A DNA stretch of 64,000 nucleotides from JBHGBM01 sp041946965 (GTDB lineage: Bacteria > Acidobacteriota > Terriglobia > Bryobacterales > Bryobacteraceae), in contig JBHGBM010000024.1 in NCBI GenBank assembly GCA_041946965.1, positions 1-64,000 on the forward strand, in the 5' to 3' direction. The position numbers and the translations under genes are program-made. The first letter of the stretch is position 1, and each line of letters starts with the position of its first letter. A model generated the notes under the pieces. It had not been told where the DNA came from and made no database searches. It saw only the letters and a program-made list of their open reading frames with translations. Shown piece by piece: positions 58,797 through 64,000 of the stretch.

Positions 58797-60239
58797 ATGC
58801 CTTTGACACGACGATCCTTTCTGGCATCGGCGGCCGGTGGGCCGTTCCTGCGCACCGCCCGCGCCGCCGGGCGCCGCCCGAACGTGCTGTTCCTGCTCAC
58901 CGACGACCAGAGCTACGCCACGCTGTCACTGACGGGCAGCCCTTTCATGAAGACGCCGCACATCGACCGCCTGGGCCGCGAGGGTGTCCTTTTCACAAAC
59001 GCCTTCGTCGCTATGTCCTTGTGCGCGCCCAGCCGCGCCTGCTTCCTTTCCGGTCTCTACCCGCACAAGAACGGCATCATCGGCAACCAGACCCGCTGGA
59101 ACCAGGCCACGCCCACGCTGCCGCTCCTGCTCCACGAGGCGGGCTGGCGCACCGCTCACATCGGCAAGTTCCACATGGACAACGACGATCGCGTGCAGCC
59201 TGGCTACGACTATTGGGCCGCGCAGATCGGTCAAGGGCAGTACGAGAACCCGCGCAAGAACATCAATGGAACCTGGACGGACCTGAAAGGCTACGATACG
59301 ACCATCGTCACCGACCAGGCCATCGAATTCATCCGCGACAGCCACCGCCGCGGCACGCCCTTCTGCACCTGGATCGGCTACAAGGCTTGCCACGGCCCTT
59401 TCACCCCGGCGCCGGGCCATGAGAACGACTTCTCCACCATCGAGTTCAAGCCGCCCGCGTCCTTTTATGTCGATGACGAAGGCAAGCCGCAGCGGGTCCG
59501 CCGCAAGACGCAGGACCCGGCCCGGCGCGCCCGCGCGGAAGCCGCCGGAAGGAAGGGCAGGAAGAAGAAGCAGGCCGGCGACCCCCCTGAGAACCTGGAG
59601 CGCTGGGCCGCCCGGGAGCGCGACCAACACCGTTGCCTGATGGGAGTCGAGGACAGCGTCGGCCGGCTCATGGATTGCCTGGAATCGCTGAAGATCGACG
59701 GCGATACGATCATCGTCTTCTCCGGCGACAACGGATTCTTTCACGGCGAACACGGCTTGCACGGCAAGATGGAAGCCTATGAAGAGGCGCTGCGTGTGCC
59801 GATGTTGGCCCGTTTCCCGCGGGAGATCAAAGCGGGTCAGCGCCTGGAGTCTTTCGTTTCCAACGTGGACCTGGCTCCATCGATCCTGGACTTTTGCGGG
59901 GTGAAGGCGCCGCGTCCCATGCAGGGCCTCTCGTGGCGTCCCCTGGTGAACGGCAAAGGCGGGAAGGGGCGCGACTCCTTCGTCTACACCATGCACGGCG
60001 GCGACGCCGCGCGGCCCACGGTGAAGGCGCTGCGCACGCCGCGCCACAAGCTGATCCTCAACCTGAACCCCAAGGACAAGGAAGAACTCTACGATCTGAA
60101 AACCGATCCGCAGGAGATGAAGAACCTCGCCGCGGACGCGGGCAACCGCGCGCTGATCGTGGATTTGAAACGCCGCCTGATGGCGGAGATGAAGCAGCTC
60201 GAAGACCCGGCGCTGCCGGCCGTCGAAGCCACGCTGTAG
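58797..60239 (+). CDS. Secreted sulfatase (Cys-type formylglycine enzyme)
   Basis: 480 aa. Tat-like leader (LTRRSFLASAAGGPFLRTARA), metal-binding LLTDDQSY, modification motif C76-A-P-S-R, GKFHM, and the second metal site SGDNGFFHGEHG. The C-terminal part has TPRHKLILNLNPKDKEELYDL. It carries an unusual basic insert near residues 235-260 (KTQDPARRARAEAAGRKGRKKK) before the PPENLERW helix. It follows the TonB receptor by 13 bases with GAGGAG as ribosome site. No formylglycine-generating enzyme that is intact is visible in the window. Confidence 0.93.
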   Translation: MPLTRRSFLASAAGGPFLRTARAAGRRPNVLFLLTDDQSYATLSLTGSPFMKTPHIDRLGREGVLFTNAFVAMSLCAPSRACFLSGLYPHKNGIIGNQTRWNQATPTLPLLLHEAGWRTAHIGKFHMDNDDRVQPGYDYWAAQIGQGQYENPRKNINGTWTDLKGYDTTIVTDQAIEFIRDSHRRGTPFCTWIGYKACHGPFTPAPGHENDFSTIEFKPPASFYVDDEGKPQRVRRKTQDPARRARAEAAGRKGRKKKQAGDPPENLERWAARERDQHRCLMGVEDSVGRLMDCLESLKIDGDTIIVFSGDNGFFHGEHGLHGKMEAYEEALRVPMLARFPREIKAGQRLESFVSNVDLAPSILDFCGVKAPRPMQGLSWRPLVNGKGGKGRDSFVYTMHGGDAARPTVKALRTPRHKLILNLNPKDKEELYDLKTDPQEMKNLAADAGNRALIVDLKRRLMAEMKQLEDPALPAVEATL

Positions 60240-60473
60240 CCAGGCGCCATCGTAGCCAGCGGACTTAAAGACGGCGCTGGCCGGCGCCAGACCGTGGAAC
60301 GCGCCGCGCAAGCCATGAACGACCGAGTTCGTCGAGGGACCACATCTCCCGCTCCAGCAACCGGGTGGCTGGGTGTTGAAGAGTGGGAGTACCTGGGTGA
60401 ACTGGCGGCGGTGGTGGGCCTCAGGCAGGGCTGAGCGCCGGTGCTGTATGCTTATCCGCAGGAGCACCTGCAC

Positions 60474-60986
60474 ATGAGCATTGCCGAAACGCTTTTGCCC
60501 GATTTCGACGACGAGGCTGCAATCACGCGCAAGTTTCTGGAACTCATTCCCGACGACAAGCTCTCCTGGAAACCGCACCGGAAATCCATGGAACTCGGCC
60601 AATTGGCCTGGCACCTCGCGGAGATACCGGGGTGGTGCCTTGCAATTCTCGGGGGCGACATCTTAAAAATGAGCCAGGCGGACGCCGCCCAATACGCCCA
60701 CAGCCATGCGGGCAAGCAACGCGCCGACATGCTCGCCAACTTCGACCGCAAGCTGCCCGAAGCCCGCGCCGCGCTCGCCAAGGCCGGCGATGACGACCTG
60801 AACCGCCGCTGGAAAATGGAATGGGAAGGCCAGGTGGTCATCGACAGCCCGCGAAAAGATGTGCTGCGCAAATCGGTCCTGAACCACATGGTGCACCACC
60901 GCGCTCAGTTGGGCCTCTATCTCCGGCTGAACGACATCCCCATACCCGGCCCCTATGGCCCTTCGGCGGACGAAATGGGCGGGTAG
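60474..60986 (+). CDS. DinB-family protein
   Basis: 170 aa four-helix-bundle metalloprotein of the DinB/YfiT-like superfamily. The metal-binding histidines are expected in LAWHLAEIPGW and in VLNHMVHHRAQLGLYL. Other features are a helical start (FDDEAAITRKFLELIPDDKLSWKPHRKSM) and the C-terminal PYGPSADE tail seen in this family. Members are thiol-dependent hydrolases or transferases with unclear substrates. AGGAG lies 9 bases before ATG 60474. The 234 bases upstream (60240-60473) show no recognisable gene, only one open but unmatched frame and short GC hairpins. Confidence 0.85.
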   Translation: MSIAETLLPDFDDEAAITRKFLELIPDDKLSWKPHRKSMELGQLAWHLAEIPGWCLAILGGDILKMSQADAAQYAHSHAGKQRADMLANFDRKLPEARAALAKAGDDDLNRRWKMEWEGQVVIDSPRKDVLRKSVLNHMVHHRAQLGLYLRLNDIPIPGPYGPSADEMGG

Positions 60987-61038
60987 ATCATAGGGGAGCG
61001 GTGGTGCGGGCGTAGAGCCGGCCCGCTCCCCCAGGCAA

Positions 61039-61257
61039 TCAACGCTGCGGTCTCTCGGGTGACGAAACCGGCTCCCGGCGCCCGCCGGTCTTTGTGCGCG
61101 CCTCCAGCTTGCATCGCCGGGAGCAATACCCGTCGTACCTGCATCGGCGGCACTCTTTGCAACCGCTCCCGGGAGCGATAATGATGGCATACGCACGCCC
61201 GCACTCCGGGTTGCGGCAAATCTGGTACGTCACTGCGCAATACGGCGCATCCGCCAT
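61039..61257 (-). CDS. Small cysteine-rich putative zinc-finger protein
   Basis: 72 aa from ATG 61257, which has an excellent GGAGGGGGG ribosome site five bases upstream. Eight cysteines lie in the first 50 residues: CAVTYQICRNPEC, then GCKECRRCRYDGYCSRRCK, a C-x2-C-x2-C-x5-C-x3-C run that suggests one or two zinc sites of treble-clef or MYND-like type. The basic, proline-rich tail (TKTGGRREPVSSPERPQR) is probably disordered. No family is recognised. It stands alone between the DinB gene and a divergent TonB receptor. Confidence 0.6.
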   Translation of the reverse strand: MADAPYCAVTYQICRNPECGRAYAIIIAPGSGCKECRRCRYDGYCSRRCKLEARTKTGGRREPVSSPERPQR

Positions 61258-61343
61258 ATGGCCCCCCTCCGTATGCCGCATATGGTAGCGCGTTTGCACC
61301 GCTGGAACGGCGGTGATAGACTTCCGGTCGAATGAGGCGAACC

Positions 61344-64000
61344 ATGCGCAGAACGCTTCGATCCGCGATGATCGCTGCCGCATACGCCGCCGTTGCATAC
61401 GGCCAGGGAGCCGGGGCGACCCTTTCGGGCAGAATCATGGATTCCACCGGCTCCGTGATCCCCGGAGCGGAAGTGAGAATCCGGAACGTGAGCACGAACC
61501 AGTCGCGCGCTGCCACGGCCCTGGCGGACGGCGAATTCGTTTTTCCCGGCCTCGATCCAGGCCAGTACGAATTGACCGCCACCCAGACCGGTTTCCAGCG
61601 GCACGTGGAGACCGATCTGACGCTCGAGGTCGGCCAGGCCGCCCGCCTCGATATCCGCCTGAGCCCCGGCAGCATCTCGGAGACCATCGAGGTGAAAGCC
61701 GAAGTGCCTTTGCTCAATACGGAAAACGCGGTCAAGGGCGACGTGGTGATCTCGCAGGAGATCGCGGAAATCCCGCTGAACGGCCGCGATTTCAGCGACC
61801 TCGCGTTCCTGGTGCCCGGCGTTTATCCGCGCGCGGCCGGCGCCAGCAACGGCGGCCAGTTCACGGTGAACGGCACGCGCAACGACAACACCAACTTCGT
61901 GCTCGACGGTTTCAGTAACATCGGCGCCAAAGGCTCCAACATCCAGTCGCGGCCGCCCATCGATGCCATGCAGGAATTCAAGATGCAGGTTTCCGGCTAC
62001 TCGGCCGAGTACGGGCGCCTGGCGGGCGGCGTGATGAGCATGGCGCTGAAATCCGGAGGCAACCAGCCTCACGGCAGCGTGTTCGAGTACGTGCGCAACG
62101 ATCTGCTTGACGCCCGGGGCTTTTTCGAGGCGGACAAGAACAAGCTGCGCCGCAACCAGTTCGGGGCCTCGCTCAGCGGACCGGTGTTCCTTCCCAAGGT
62201 GTATGACGGCCGCGACCGTACCTTCTTCCTGTTCGCCTGGGAGAGCTATCGCCAGGTTTCGGGCCTCTCGCGTGTGATGCGCGTTCCCACCGAACTCGAG
62301 CGCGCGGGCGATTTTTCTCAGACCTTCGATAACAAGGGGAAGGTCATTGCGATCAAAGACCCGCTTACCTCCGCCAACTTTCCTAACAACCGGATTCCGG
62401 CCAGCCGCTTCAACCCCGTGGCGGTGAACCTGTTGCCGTTCTATCCGCTGCCGAACCGGCCCGGCCAGCTCAATAACTACCTGTCGAGTGCGGTGGAGCC
62501 CGATTCCTGGGACTCCTTCACCTTCAAGGGGGACCAGAAGGTCTTCGCGCAAGACCAGGTCTCCTTCCGCTATGTACCGCGGTGGAGCCGCAGCACCGAC
62601 GTTCTCGACGGCAGCGACCTCGGCACCTTCGGCTCCAAGGGCAAGGGCAGGACGCTTCTCGTGGGCGTCGCGTTCACGCACCTGTTCAGCCCCGTGCTGA
62701 TCAACGAAACCCGCGTCGGCTTTACCCGGAACAACGCCGCGGAGAGGGCGACTTACGCGGGCCAGGATTGGTACGCGAAGCTGGGCATTGCCGGAGGCCC
62801 CACCGATCCCGTCGCCATGGGCTTCCCGCAGATCAACGTGCGGGACATGGCGCTGCTCGGCGATGGCGCCTCCAAGCCGACCTTCTACTCCGTCAACGCA
62901 TACGATGTCTCCGACACCCTTACCTGGGTGCGGGCGCGGCACGTGCTGAAATTCGGCGGCCAGGTCTTACGCAACCAGTTTTTCCAGCCGCGTTACAACA
63001 ACAGCCGCGGCAGGCTCAACGTTCAGGGCCGCGTCACCGGCCTGCCCATGGCGGATTTTCTTCTCGGATATCTGAATAGCGCGACGCGGCAGGTGGGCAG
63101 CCCTACGAGTTACCTCTTTTCGACTTCGTACGGTTTCTTCGCCCAGGATGATTTCAAGGTGAGCCCCACTCTCACCCTCAACCTCGGGCTGCGCTACGAA
63201 ATCACCAAGCCGCCCTTGGAGAAATTCGGCCACTTTGCCAACTATATCCCTGAGCTCGGCAAACTGGTTATCGCGGACGACATCACCATCCCCGATCTCT
63301 CCAGGTTGGTGGATGCCGGCGGCTTGACCGGCCTGGTGGGACTCGCCAGGGACTTCGGCCTTCCGAAATCGCTGATCTACACCAATTACCGCAGCCTGGC
63401 GCCGCGTCTTGGTTTTGCCTGGCGGCCCGCGGGCGCCGGCAGTATGGTAGTGCGCGGCGGCTACGGCATCTTTTATGCCGGCTTCCTGCAAAACACGGTG
63501 CGCAACGATTTGGGAAACACGTATCCCTTGGCGGTCGCGCAAACTTTCAACGCGGGGAACACGGTGGGGATCGTTACCCTGTCCACGCCGTTCCCGGAAG
63601 GAAGGCTCTCGCTCGGCTCCACCACCAATACGGTCGGTTTGCAGTACCATCCCAACGCGCAATACCTGCAAACCTGGAACCTGACCATCGAACGCGAACT
63701 GGGGCGCGGCACGGCCGTCGAGGTGGGCTACGCGGGATCTAAGGGCACCCACCTCGCGCGTAAGTACAATTACAATCAGCCGTACCGGATACCCGGGCTG
63801 CAACTCGCCGACGGGAGTTTTCCGCGTCCGGTTCCGCGGTTCAATAACATCCAGTACTATGACTTTAATTCCAACTCCAGTTACCAGGCGGGCGTTCTGA
63901 CTTTGCGGCGCCGGTTCGCGCGCGGAGTTTTCTACCGTCTGAGTTACACCTTCGCCAAGTCGATCGATACGAACTCCCAGTTCTCGGGAGCGGGGGACGG
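61344..64000 (+). CDS. TonB-dependent receptor, Oar-like (3' end outside the window)
   Basis: 885 codons are visible. Signal peptide (LRSAMIAAAYAAVAYGQG), carboxypeptidase-regulatory-like domain at about 28-110 (LSGRIMDSTGSVIPGAEVRI, GQYELTATQTGF), plug (FVLDGFSNIGAKGS, EFKMQVSGYSAEYGRLAGGVMS) and much of the barrel (SGPVFLPKVYDGRDRTFFLF, LNLGLRYEITKPPLEKFG). ATG 61344 is chosen because GAGG lies 6 bases upstream; ATG 61332 overlaps that site. Expected full length is about 1000-1150 aa. Third receptor of this family in the window; substrate unknown. Confidence 0.9.
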   Translation, partial: MRRTLRSAMIAAAYAAVAYGQGAGATLSGRIMDSTGSVIPGAEVRIRNVSTNQSRAATALADGEFVFPGLDPGQYELTATQTGFQRHVETDLTLEVGQAARLDIRLSPGSISETIEVKAEVPLLNTENAVKGDVVISQEIAEIPLNGRDFSDLAFLVPGVYPRAAGASNGGQFTVNGTRNDNTNFVLDGFSNIGAKGSNIQSRPPIDAMQEFKMQVSGYSAEYGRLAGGVMSMALKSGGNQPHGSVFEYVRNDLLDARGFFEADKNKLRRNQFGASLSGPVFLPKVYDGRDRTFFLFAWESYRQVSGLSRVMRVPTELERAGDFSQTFDNKGKVIAIKDPLTSANFPNNRIPASRFNPVAVNLLPFYPLPNRPGQLNNYLSSAVEPDSWDSFTFKGDQKVFAQDQVSFRYVPRWSRSTDVLDGSDLGTFGSKGKGRTLLVGVAFTHLFSPVLINETRVGFTRNNAAERATYAGQDWYAKLGIAGGPTDPVAMGFPQINVRDMALLGDGASKPTFYSVNAYDVSDTLTWVRARHVLKFGGQVLRNQFFQPRYNNSRGRLNVQGRVTGLPMADFLLGYLNSATRQVGSPTSYLFSTSYGFFAQDDFKVSPTLTLNLGLRYEITKPPLEKFGHFANYIPELGKLVIADDITIPDLSRLVDAGGLTGLVGLARDFGLPKSLIYTNYRSLAPRLGFAWRPAGAGSMVVRGGYGIFYAGFLQNTVRNDLGNTYPLAVAQTFNAGNTVGIVTLSTPFPEGRLSLGSTTNTVGLQYHPNAQYLQTWNLTIERELGRGTAVEVGYAGSKGTHLARKYNYNQPYRIPGLQLADGSFPRPVPRFNNIQYYDFNSNSSYQAGVLTLRRRFARGVFYRLSYTFAKSIDTNSQFSGAGD

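Noticed and set aside
60240..60473. Open frame ending ...WEYLGELAAVVGLRQG before the DinB gene
   Set aside because: No start with a ribosome site, no family match, and it only continues past the sulfatase stop; could be a relic but cannot be supported.
1..64000. tRNA, rRNA, insertion sequence, integrase or toxin-antitoxin genes
   Set aside because: None was recognised; gaps between genes are too short for rRNA, and no transposase or integrase motif was seen on either strand.

Overview
The window is GC-rich, gene-dense chromosomal DNA with almost no non-coding space. The best guess is an Acidobacteriota member of the Bryobacterales/Solibacter type. This rests on three very large TonB-dependent receptors with an N-terminal carboxypeptidase-regulatory-like domain (8998-12636, 55334-58783, 61344-end), sulfatases, DUF1080 and DUF5818 proteins, a kinase/formylglycine-enzyme-like/hydrolase protein, and many secreted sugar-active enzymes. 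No rRNA, tRNA, transposase or CRISPR array is visible.

Region 1 (1-7954) has the end of nusG and rplK, then a membrane histidine kinase with a PPP-type phosphatase on the minus strand. Divergent from these is a plus-strand module: an ADP/ATP-translocase-family transporter fused to HEAT repeats, a stand-alone cyclic-nucleotide-binding-fold protein, a soluble histidine kinase and a receiver-only response regulator. Region 2 (8026-19039) has a TonB receptor with a beta-propeller protein, a three-gene overlapping operon (zinc-domain-less HypA-like protein, alanine-dehydrogenase-like enzyme, CoA-transferase), a sulfatase, an EcsC protein and a tyrosine phenol-lyase. Region 3 (19161-33140) is mixed: TPR protein, YHS protein, OPT transporter, lipoyl synthase, acyltransferase, a chimeric kinase remnant, PAP2 phosphatase, an enolase-superfamily enzyme, lytic transglycosylase, and a CHASE2 kinase with a sigma54 regulator.

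Region 4 (33134-60239) is rich in secreted hydrolases: DUF1080, D-aminoacylase, esterase, ComM, a five-bladed-propeller glycosidase-like protein, two tandem TIM-barrel proteins, a sialidase, a ceramidase-like enzyme, a XylR-type regulator with a divergent sugar epimerase, a propeller-PHP protein, and a TonB receptor followed by a sulfatase. HemW and threonine aldolase sit among them. Region 5 (60474-64000) has a DinB protein, a small cysteine-rich protein and the start of a third TonB receptor.

Three themes stand out. First, gene ruins are frequent: an isocitrate-dehydrogenase scrap, two truncated Ser/Thr kinases, a broken M23 peptidase and a HypA without its zinc finger. Second, a TATAAT-like box repeatedly lies 6-9 bases before a start codon, which suggests leaderless transcripts. 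Third, several divergent gene pairs are separated by only 24-32 bases that must hold both promoters.
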